In this document: positions 57,955-64,000 of the stretch, piece after piece | Numbering within the stretch: position 1 is the first letter of the stretch | Layout: each line of letters begins with the position of its first letter | Assembly (NCBI GenBank): GCA_016787415.1 | Contig: JAEUUT010000070.1 | Location: 62,001 to 126,000, forward strand | Direction: 5' to 3' | DNA length: 64,000 nucleotides | Source: Saprospiraceae bacterium | GTDB lineage: Bacteria; Bacteroidota; Bacteroidia; Chitinophagales; Saprospiraceae | Translations under genes and position numbers: made by a program | The notes under the pieces: model-generated | What the model saw: only the letters and a program-made list of their open reading frames with translations | Told to the model about the DNA's origin: nothing | Database searches by the model: none

Positions 57955-58872
57955 ATGGCAAACAACCCCTTCCGGTTATCCGCTTTGATTTGCCTTTTTT
58001 ACCTGCTTTCGGTCGCTTCCACCTCGGCTCAAGACCTGCGGAAGGACAAAAGTTTTTTTCAGAAAAAAAAGGGAGAATTCGGGCAGTGGCTCAAACAGAA
58101 TAAACTCGACAGAATTTTCATTGCTGACAGCGTATCCGTTTCCACACAGAAAGTGACGCTGTTTCTGCGCCCCCAGTACAAGGGCGCGCATGTGTGCGAC
58201 TCCATCCAGCGCGCCTGGGACAAACTCGAGCAGGACAACCGCCGGGTGAACGGGCAATATTTCCACGAACGATTGCTGCACAAATGGGCTTTCCTAGCAG
58301 AAGTGCGGGAAGACCAGGTAGAAGTAGTGGTGCGCTGCCACGATCCGGCCCACTTTATGGCCAAAGTGTATTCCAAAAATGGAAAGGTTCCCGTAGAACA
58401 ACGCAGCATCCGTTCGGCCGCAGTGGCCGAGGTAAGCACCCCTGTTTCCTTGCAGGACGTCAACATCGGCGACAACAAAGCCCTGGTACGAGGTAAAAAT
58501 GTGACGGCTGTATGCAATACGGCACGCCGATTTTTGGTTAACACATATAAAGGCAAGGGAACACCCGTTTTGTGGAAAGCCCGAGTGGATAGTTCTTATA
58601 CCGCCTACGACGAATTTATTTTGGAAGTAACCCACTTAAGTTACGAAATTTGTCCGGACGGATACTTCGAATACCACCGAATTTACGTCAAGGGTCTTCA
58701 AAAGGGTGAGGATGTGGAACTTTCCTGGGAATTTCAGGGCAAATATGGTTCCGGCATCGTTTTCCCGCCCCGAAAGAATGACTACAAGGATATGGACCTG
58801 AAATACAAGAGCAATCTGGAGGAATACCAAAGGCGGCTCTTTAAAAAATTAACGGATTACCTTCGCCAATGA
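57955..58872 (+). CDS. Exported hypothetical protein (305 aa)
   Basis: Signal peptide (LSALICLFYLLSVASTSAQ) then a 280-residue mixed alpha/beta domain (VTLFLRPQYKGAHVCDSIQRA ... EDVELSWEFQGKYGSGIV). No family recognised; C-terminal beta strands suggest an extracellular or periplasmic domain. Its stop overlaps the next gene's start by 4 nt, so the two are translationally coupled. Confidence 0.55.
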   Translation: MANNPFRLSALICLFYLLSVASTSAQDLRKDKSFFQKKKGEFGQWLKQNKLDRIFIADSVSVSTQKVTLFLRPQYKGAHVCDSIQRAWDKLEQDNRRVNGQYFHERLLHKWAFLAEVREDQVEVVVRCHDPAHFMAKVYSKNGKVPVEQRSIRSAAVAEVSTPVSLQDVNIGDNKALVRGKNVTAVCNTARRFLVNTYKGKGTPVLWKARVDSSYTAYDEFILEVTHLSYEICPDGYFEYHRIYVKGLQKGEDVELSWEFQGKYGSGIVFPPRKNDYKDMDLKYKSNLEEYQRRLFKKLTDYLRQ

Positions 58873-59369
58873 CAACTTCCGAAACATCCACTATCGCCAG
58901 GTCAATGGCAGATACTGACGCAACAACCAACACAGCCCCGGCGGCGCCACTGTCGCCCCGTACGCGCATCGCGCGGCTTATTCTCATTTACCACTTCATT
59001 CTGATTGGTGTTTCCTGCGTATTCTATATCCTGCGCGGGTTCGACTTTGAGGAATTTACGTCCCTGATGGGGGTGCTGGCGCCGATCACGGCCTTGTATG
59101 GCGGCGCTGTGTTCCGGTTTCTAGGCCGCAGTATCACAGAACCCAACCTGGCAGCCCAGAACGGTTTTCCGATCAACAGCCTTGTCAAATGGTTGGTACA
59201 CGGCCACTTTATCGTGGTGCTTACCCTGATTACGATCAAAGCACTGGCGCCCAATGTGCTCAATTTTCAGGATATGACCATGTTCCTCACGCTGGTCGAG
59301 TCGGCGCTGGGTGTGTATATGGGCAATATTATTCTGGCCTTGTTTGAAGGGAAAAGTGTGGAGAAGTAG
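58869..59369 (+). CDS. Small integral membrane protein (166 aa)
   Basis: About four hydrophobic segments (LILIYHFILIGVSCVFYIL; TSLMGVLAPITALYGGAVF; GHFIVVLTLITIKALAPNV; LTLVESALGVYMGNIILALF). N-terminal 30 residues are soluble and Thr/Ala rich. No motif of known transporters or enzymes seen. Coupled to the upstream exported-protein gene. Its 3' neighbour is the convergent UvrD-like gene across inverted repeat E. Confidence 0.6.
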   Translation: MTTSETSTIARSMADTDATTNTAPAAPLSPRTRIARLILIYHFILIGVSCVFYILRGFDFEEFTSLMGVLAPITALYGGAVFRFLGRSITEPNLAAQNGFPINSLVKWLVHGHFIVVLTLITIKALAPNVLNFQDMTMFLTLVESALGVYMGNIILALFEGKSVEK

Positions 59370-59376
59370 ATTCTAA

Positions 59377-59510
59377 TTTCCCGCAGATCTCGCAGAATTT
59401 CCCGCAGAATTCGCAGAACGTAGAGTAGACAATATTACTCTTACATGTGAGTTCAAGCACACTCTACATTTTGCGGATTCTGCGGTAAATTCTGCGAGAT
59501 CTGCGGGAAA
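59377..59510. repeat. Long inverted repeat, family E (CCCGCAGATC arms)
   Basis: Arms of ~10-bp CGCAGAATTC-like units (TTTCCCGCAGATCTCGCAG from 59377; complement to 59510) with inner CGTAGAGTAG facing CTCTAC. It fills the convergent gap and resembles families B and D in design. Confidence 0.9.
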
Positions 59511-59526
59511 ACTACTCTTCGGAAAA

Positions 59527-61845
59527 CTACTCTACGTCCACCACCTGCAACTTCGCAAATTTCAGCACAATCCGCCGCTCTTCCATCTCGTCGTTTTTGA
59601 ACTGGATCGTGGCCACCTTATTGTCTTTGGGCCCTTCCACATGGCTCACCTTGCCTTCCCCGAATTTGAGGTGCAGCACAGTAACCCCCGGAACAATGGC
59701 TTCCGGCGGTGAGGCCTTGAAATCGCTCGGCGCTACTGTGGGCGCAGCACTTTTGGCCTGCCGCAGGCGTGGCGTCGCGAAATTTCCGCTGATACTGGCA
59801 CGTGCAGGCGCCTGCTCGCGCACCATCGACTGCCCACGCGCCTGGCCGATGCCGCCCAGAAATTCAAAGTGTTCCAACCCGATTTCTTCCAGAAAACGCG
59901 AGGGCTCGCTCACCCGTATTTGCCCGAATCGGTAACGGTTTTGTGCAAATGAAATCGTGAGAAATTCCTTGGCCCGCGTAATCGCCACATAAAAAAGTCG
60001 GCGTTCCTCATCCAGCCCGTTCATGTCTTCCATCGACATAAAGGAAGGAAACAGGTTTTCCTCCATGCCCGTCACGAAAATGCTGCGGTATTCCAGGCCT
60101 TTCGCCGCGTGAACGCTCATCAAGGTAATATGGTCGCCGCTGTCATTTTTTTCATCCGCATCGGTCAGCAGCGTGATGGTTTGCAGGTAGGCCGCCAGCG
60201 AATGGCCCATATCCACGCCATCCGAATCAGGCAGCACAATTTCTGTATTGGAAGCCGGTGCGTTGTCCGTAAATTCAGAAATGGCATCGAGCACGGCGTT
60301 CACGTTTTCGAGGCGGCCAATGCCTTCCGGGCTGGTGTCGCCTTTCAGCATTTCAAACAGTCCCGATTTCCGCAGAATATCCGATGCCAGCCGGAATGCC
60401 GATTCCGTATCGGCCCGGCGCTGCCAGTCTTCCACCAGGTGGCGGAAATTGGCCAGCGACTTTCGAGCGCGGTCGGTCACATCCAGATCGGGCAGCATCA
60501 TGGCTTCCCACATAGTGAGGTTATACTGACCGGCGAGCGCGCTGAGTTTGTCGATTGTAGCGTCGCTGATGCCGCGGGTGGGGAAGTTGATGATGCGCCG
60601 CAATGCTTCCTCGTCGCGCGAGTTCACCGCCAGGCGCAGGTAGGCCACAAAATCCTTTACCTCCTTGCGCTGGTAAAACGACATGCCTCCGAATACCCGA
60701 TAGGTAAGGTTCAGTCGGCGCAGGTGCTCCTCGAATTTGCGGCTTTGCGAGTTGGTGCGGTACAGGATGGCGATTTCAGCGTTCGACAGGTGGTAGCGGT
60801 GTTTGTGTTCCAGGATGAGGTCGGCCACGCGGCGGCCCTCCTCGTCGTCGGTCACACATTTCAGCAGTTTGATCTTGTGGCGGTCTTCCTTGTCGGTCCA
60901 GATCGTTTTGGGCAGTTGCCGGCGGTTGTGGGAAATGACCTCGTTGGCGGCCGAAACGATGTGGTGGGTACTGCGGTAGTTCTGTTCGAGTTTGAACGTT
61001 TGCAGGGCAGGGTAGTCCTTTTCAAAATCGAGGATGTTGTCGATGGTAGCGCCGCGAAACGCATAGATACTTTGCGCATCATCGCCCACGACGAATACAT
61101 TTTCAGTACTGCCAGGGTATTTCAGCAGTCTGCGCAGGATGGCGTATTGCAAAAAGTTGGTGTCCTGAAACTCGTCGACGTGGATATACTTGAACTTCCG
61201 CTGGTATTTTTCCAGCACGCCGTCGGGGTTGTCGCGGAAAAGCCGGTACAGTTGAAACAGCAGGTCGTCGAAGTCCATAGCGCCCGAGCGCTGGCAGCGC
61301 GCCACATACTTTTCATATATATCTACGATGTAGGGGCGCTTGGCGGCGCGGTCCTGTTGCATCATATCGGCGTTTTCCCGATAGGCTTTCGGCGTAATCA
61401 GGTTGCTTTTCGACAGCGAAATACGCGAGCGGATAGCCGAGGCATTATAGGTATTGGGGTCGAGGTTCATTTCCTTGATGATCGACCGCAACACACTCGT
61501 AGTATCATCGGTGTCGTAAATGGAAAACGAGGCCGGGTATCCGATGCGCGTGGCTTCCGAGCGCAAAATCCGGGCGAATACCGAGTGGAACGTGCCCGCC
61601 CACACCTGTTGCGCCTTGGGGCCTACCACCTTTTCGATGCGGTCTTTCATCTCGCGCGCCGATTTGTTGGTAAACGTCAGGGTCAGGATTTCCCAGGGTG
61701 CGATACCTTTTTCAAGCAAATGCGCGATGCGGTAGGTGAGTACCCGCGTTTTGCCCGAGCCCGGGCCTGCAATCACCAGCACGGGCCCTTCCGTCGTGGT
61801 GACGGCTGCGCGCTGTACCGGGTTGAGTTCGTCGAGATATGTCAT
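59527..61845 (-). CDS. UvrD/PcrA-like superfamily 1 DNA helicase
   Basis: 772 residues. Q motif and Walker A AGPGSGKTR (26-34), DEFQDTNFLQY (motif II region near 240), GDDAQSIYAFRGA (motif III), QNYRSTHHIV (motif IV region), and MSVHAAKGLEYRSIF (motif V) with YVAITRAKEFL (motif VI). 3'-to-5' DNA helicase in repair and replication restart; PcrA-like by length and by lack of a RecB nuclease domain. Near the start is a weak TACCTTCG (61863-61870). The C-terminal region may carry a Tudor-like element (TVLHLKFGEGKVSHVEGPKD). Confidence 0.9.
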   Translation of the reverse strand: MTYLDELNPVQRAAVTTTEGPVLVIAGPGSGKTRVLTYRIAHLLEKGIAPWEILTLTFTNKSAREMKDRIEKVVGPKAQQVWAGTFHSVFARILRSEATRIGYPASFSIYDTDDTTSVLRSIIKEMNLDPNTYNASAIRSRISLSKSNLITPKAYRENADMMQQDRAAKRPYIVDIYEKYVARCQRSGAMDFDDLLFQLYRLFRDNPDGVLEKYQRKFKYIHVDEFQDTNFLQYAILRRLLKYPGSTENVFVVGDDAQSIYAFRGATIDNILDFEKDYPALQTFKLEQNYRSTHHIVSAANEVISHNRRQLPKTIWTDKEDRHKIKLLKCVTDDEEGRRVADLILEHKHRYHLSNAEIAILYRTNSQSRKFEEHLRRLNLTYRVFGGMSFYQRKEVKDFVAYLRLAVNSRDEEALRRIINFPTRGISDATIDKLSALAGQYNLTMWEAMMLPDLDVTDRARKSLANFRHLVEDWQRRADTESAFRLASDILRKSGLFEMLKGDTSPEGIGRLENVNAVLDAISEFTDNAPASNTEIVLPDSDGVDMGHSLAAYLQTITLLTDADEKNDSGDHITLMSVHAAKGLEYRSIFVTGMEENLFPSFMSMEDMNGLDEERRLFYVAITRAKEFLTISFAQNRYRFGQIRVSEPSRFLEEIGLEHFEFLGGIGQARGQSMVREQAPARASISGNFATPRLRQAKSAAPTVAPSDFKASPPEAIVPGVTVLHLKFGEGKVSHVEGPKDNKVATIQFKNDEMEERRIVLKFAKLQVVDVE

Positions 61846-61862
61846 GTGGCGGCTTTATATCG

Positions 61863-61870
61863 CGAAGGTA
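61863..61870 (-). promoter_or_regulatory. -7 element TACCTTCG of uvrD-like gene (one mismatch)
   Basis: Matches TAnnTTTG except one base; 18 bp upstream of the start. Weak. Confidence 0.35.
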
Positions 61871-61920
61871 CGCCCGTCCGGCAAGTGTTGGAAGTAATTT
61901 TAAATAAAATGTTTTGAGTT

Positions 61921-62033
61921 GAGGGTTGATGAGGGTTGATAAGGTTGATAAGGTTGATGATTGGCGGCTCGGAGTAAGAGATGGATTGCTCAATTCATCG
62001 AGCGGCTGAATATCAACCTCATCAACCCTCATC
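61921..62033. repeat. Long inverted repeat, family F
   Basis: GATGAGGGTTGATAAGG units (61921-61958) face ATCAACCTCATCAACCC (62012-62033). The arms match the one-armed array at 53001. It lies 5' of the UvrD-like gene. Bases to 62222 show no credible gene. Confidence 0.85.
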
Positions 62034-62099
62034 TATCGTTCCCAACTTGTTAAAGGTGCTTCTGCTGGATATTTTAGTTTTTGTGGAATGTAGATTTTT

Positions 62100-62107
62100 T
62101 ACATTTG
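62100..62107 (+). promoter_or_regulatory. -7 element TACATTTG
   Basis: Matches TAnnTTTG, ~115 bp before a short hydrophobic ORF. A TTTG at 62080-62083 gives only a 16-bp spacer, so weak. Confidence 0.4.
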
Positions 62108-62222
62108 CTAGCATAAAAGCGCTTTTAACGGGAGACAGCCGAAGATTCCTTAAAAAAGCATGCGTCAAATGCACTCAATCTTCCTGTAGAATGCCGGGAG
62201 GGTAATTTAATATGTGAACCTG

Positions 62223-62429
62223 ATGATTACGTTGCCATTTGTTTTAAAAAGTGCTGCCAGGTATTTCATATTGCGCGTCGCACTAGAAATCGCTTTGGAC
62301 GACCCGCTTTCCTTGTCGTTTTTTCTGAGGGCAGCCGTAGAGGGTATTGCCTGTGCTGTTGTTATAGCCGTTGCTTTGAGAAGCCGGCTGGCGGACATAA
62401 TTTTGAAAAAGACAGACAATAATAAATAG
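62223..62429 (+). CDS. Possible small membrane protein (68 aa)
   Basis: ATG 62223 (MITLPFVLKSAARYFILRVA) gives two hydrophobic stretches (residues ~1-20 and 30-55, LSFFLRAAVEGIACAVVIAVAL). No family recognised, no ribosome-binding site evident, and it lies in a ~900-bp repeat-rich gap, so it may be a chance ORF. Confidence 0.3.
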   Translation: MITLPFVLKSAARYFILRVALEIALDDPLSLSFFLRAAVEGIACAVVIAVALRSRLADIILKKTDNNK

Positions 62430-62583
62430 GCGCCCGGCCAAATAGTTTAATACAGATGGATGTACGCACAAGCGGAACCTTTCTTGACCATTGCTGGCTT
62501 CCGCTCCGACAACAAAATTTACATCAGACTTTTCAACACTACCCTGACTGATAATCAATGAATCGGGTTACCAAGCAAATCAG

Positions 62584-62634
62584 TAGATGGTCTCCTTACC
62601 ACCCCTAATAACGGATAACAGATAACCGATAACT
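62584..62634. repeat. Half of a family A inverted repeat
   Basis: The right arm only (GATGGTCTCCTTACCACCCC then TAATAACGGATAACAG-like units) of the family A element, without its partner arm or loop. It ends 25 bp before the rpsJ promoter, so the missing arm may have been lost. Confidence 0.8.
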
Positions 62635-62659
62635 TTTTTCAAGAAAATTTTCAACTCTA

Positions 62660-62692
62660 TTTGGTTTTTCAAATCCCTTGTGCTTACCTTTG
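62660..62692 (+). promoter_or_regulatory. Promoter of the S10 ribosomal-protein operon
   Basis: TTTG (62660-62663), 21-nt spacer, TACCTTTG (62685-62692). Full consensus. The leader to rpsJ is about 85 nt. Confidence 0.8.
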
Positions 62693-62783
62693 CGGGCGCT
62701 TTTGAAGCAAGGGGTACAAAATTCAATTTTGTTTCGCCTCCTTCGAAGTGTTGAAATTGAAATTTTAAATTCTTTTCAGGGTA

Positions 62784-63092
62784 ATGAATCAAAAAATTCG
62801 CATCAAACTCCGGTCTTACGACTACAACTTGGTAGACAAGTCTACCGAGAAAATCGTGAAGACTGTACGTGCGAGTGGAGCTGTTGTAACTGGCCCGATT
62901 CCGCTGCCGACCGAGAAAGAAATATTCACCGTGCTGCGTTCTCCGCACGTGAATAAGAAGGCTCGTGAGCAGTTCCAGTTGCGCACCCACAAGCGCTTGA
63001 TTGAAATTTACACACCGACGCAAAAAACGGTGGACGCTCTCTCCAAGTTGGAACTGCCGAGCGGTGTTGACATTCAAGTCAAACTCACCTAA
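62784..63092 (+). CDS. rpsJ: Ribosomal protein S10
   Basis: 102 residues of the standard S10 form ([19 protein letters not shown] ... [19 protein letters not shown]). Part of the 30S subunit and also a partner of NusB in transcription antitermination. First gene of the operon here: its own consensus promoter lies immediately upstream and no fusA/tuf gene precedes it, so the str and S10 operons are separate at this locus. Confidence 0.98.
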   Translation: MNQKIRIKLRSYDYNLVDKSTEKIVKTVRASGAVVTGPIPLPTEKEIFTVLRSPHVNKKAREQFQLRTHKRLIEIYTPTQKTVDALSKLELPSGVDIQVKLT

Positions 63093-63282
63093 TTCGCATC
63101 ATTCTAAGGAGTCAAGTCTGTTGTTTCCGAAGGTATTCAAAGTGGTGGCGTTTACGTACTAACTGAATACATTCGAAAGCGGTTCCGGTACACGGAAGAT
63201 CGCTTTTCGCATGTCGGCACTTTTCGAAACGCGGCTTGAAAGAAATTCATACATATCGTTCAATTCCATAAACGACAAAACA
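63093..63282 (+). promoter_or_regulatory. 190-nt spacer between rpsJ and rplC with a hairpin
   Basis: Longer than the few nucleotides usual between these genes. It contains a hairpin: CGAAAGCG (63172-63179) with CGCTTTTCG (63202-63209), and TTCCG with CGGAA inside. It may be a processing or autoregulatory site; no known RNA family is recognised. A short frame from 63211 reads into rplC. Confidence 0.4.
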
Positions 63283-63906
63283 GTGAACGGTCTGATTGGC
63301 AAAAAAATCGGCATGACCAGCATCTATGACAACAACGGTAAGAACGTTGCTGTCACGATCATAGAGGCAGGCCCCTGCGTGGTAACGCAAGTTCGCACGG
63401 AAGAAACGGATGGCTACTCTGCCCTCCAACTTGCTTTCGGCGATCGCAAAGTAAAAAATACACCGAAAGCCCTCATGGGCCACTTCAAAAAAGCAGGTGT
63501 TGAAGAACCACTGCACAAGGTGCAGGAGTTCCGCAACTCCAGCCTTTCAAAAAATCTCGGCGACGAAGTAACGGTTTCCGATGTGTTTGCAGAAGGCGAT
63601 AAAGTAGTAGTAACCGGCACCTCCAAAGGTAAAGGTTTCCAGGGTGTTGTTCGTCGCCACGGCTTCGGCGGTGTGATGCAGCAAACCCACGGTCAGCACA
63701 ACCGTCTGCGCGCTCCGGGTTCGCTCGGTAACTCGTCTTTCGCTGCCAAAGTAATGAAAGGCATGCGCATGGCAGGTCACATGGGCGCTGCTCAGGTGAA
63801 AGTACGCAAACTGCAGATTATCAAAGTGTTCCCCGAGCAGAATATCATCCTGATTAAGGGTGCTATCCCTGGCCACAAGGGCGCTTATGTAACGATTGAA
63901 AAATAA
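63283..63906 (+). CDS. rplC: Ribosomal protein L3
   Basis: 207 residues with the L3 start [20 protein letters not shown], and the conserved loop [19 protein letters not shown] and [15 protein letters not shown]. Start chosen at GTG 63283, as L3 begins [12 protein letters not shown]; the frame upstream of it is not L3-like. Large-subunit assembly protein, near the peptidyl transferase centre. Followed by rplD after 29 bp. Confidence 0.98.
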   Translation: MNGLIGKKIGMTSIYDNNGKNVAVTIIEAGPCVVTQVRTEETDGYSALQLAFGDRKVKNTPKALMGHFKKAGVEEPLHKVQEFRNSSLSKNLGDEVTVSDVFAEGDKVVVTGTSKGKGFQGVVRRHGFGGVMQQTHGQHNRLRAPGSLGNSSFAAKVMKGMRMAGHMGAAQVKVRKLQIIKVFPEQNIILIKGAIPGHKGAYVTIEK

Positions 63907-63935
63907 TTTTTTGACCAATACTAATTTCTTCGGAA

Positions 63936-64000
63936 ATGCAAATTTCGGTCTATAACATCAAAGGCGAATCCACCGGCCGGTCAGTGAACCTCCCGGATGA
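63936..64000 (+). CDS. rplD: Ribosomal protein L4, first 21 residues (cut by window edge)
   Basis: Starts at ATG 63936 and runs off the window as MQISVYNIKGESTGRSVNLP, which matches the L4 N-terminus and follows rplC in the standard S10 operon order. Confidence 0.9.
   Translation, partial: MQISVYNIKGESTGRSVNLPD

Noticed and set aside
60109..61917. Plus-strand open frame of 602 codons
   Set aside because: Antisense to the UvrD-like helicase with all helicase motifs; no promoter or domain in this frame.

Overview
This window reads as chromosome of a Bacteroidota bacterium, most likely of the Saprospiria/Chitinophagia side (base composition near 50% GC, Saprospiraceae-like gene content). The evidence is two giant SprB-repeat proteins with type IX secretion (T9SS) C-terminal domains, bat (aerotolerance) genes, a GLPGLI protein next to an outer-membrane receptor, a DUF2853 protein, a TlpA/DUF4369 lipoprotein, and repeated promoters of the Bacteroidota form TTTG-N19-23-TAnnTTTG.

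Bases 1-15316 are the right-hand part of an integrated siphovirus-like prophage. In order: tail/structural genes, a small membrane protein, tail-assembly candidates, a self-contained accessory cassette (own promoter, structured leader, antirepressor-like protein, own terminator), the tape measure gene, then the portal, a small-terminase candidate, the large terminase, a DUF6712-like gene, and a tyrosine integrase on the opposite strand. The integrase lies just beyond the 3' end of an initiator tRNA-fMet gene, the probable attachment site. Capsid, protease, repressor and lysis genes are not visible and would lie to the left. Packaging genes sit downstream of the tail genes, the reverse of the lambda-like order.

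Bases 15317-62640 are host genes in short operons. They include an Fe(II)/2OG oxygenase; batB-batC separated from batA by about 2.1 kb of opposite-strand small membrane and lipoprotein genes; a DEAD-box helicase; NAD kinase; two patatin-like phospholipases with membrane segments; a tandem pair of 1,360-residue SprB/T9SS proteins; an orphan contractile-tail (eCIS-type) sheath gene; a dicarboxylate symporter; rfbA; a thioredoxin-like lipoprotein; purL; a cold-shock protein; a subtilase; a two-component system; GLPGLI plus a beta-barrel receptor; and a UvrD/PcrA helicase. The right edge opens the S10 ribosomal-protein operon (rpsJ, rplC, start of rplD).

The most unusual feature is the intergenic DNA. 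Nearly every intergenic gap between host genes is filled by one of about eight families of long inverted repeats. Their arms are short-period (about 7-11 bp) degenerate tandem repeats, often 30-100 nt long, facing each other across a loop. In two families the loop is conserved between distant copies. A related set of one-armed (GTGAGAG)n arrays lies directly after stop codons, usually reading in the sense of the upstream gene, and three of them abut a REP-like double hairpin. Several elements supply the stop codon and last few codons of the adjacent gene. I do not recognise these as a described element class, and they are the best candidate here for an undescribed system.
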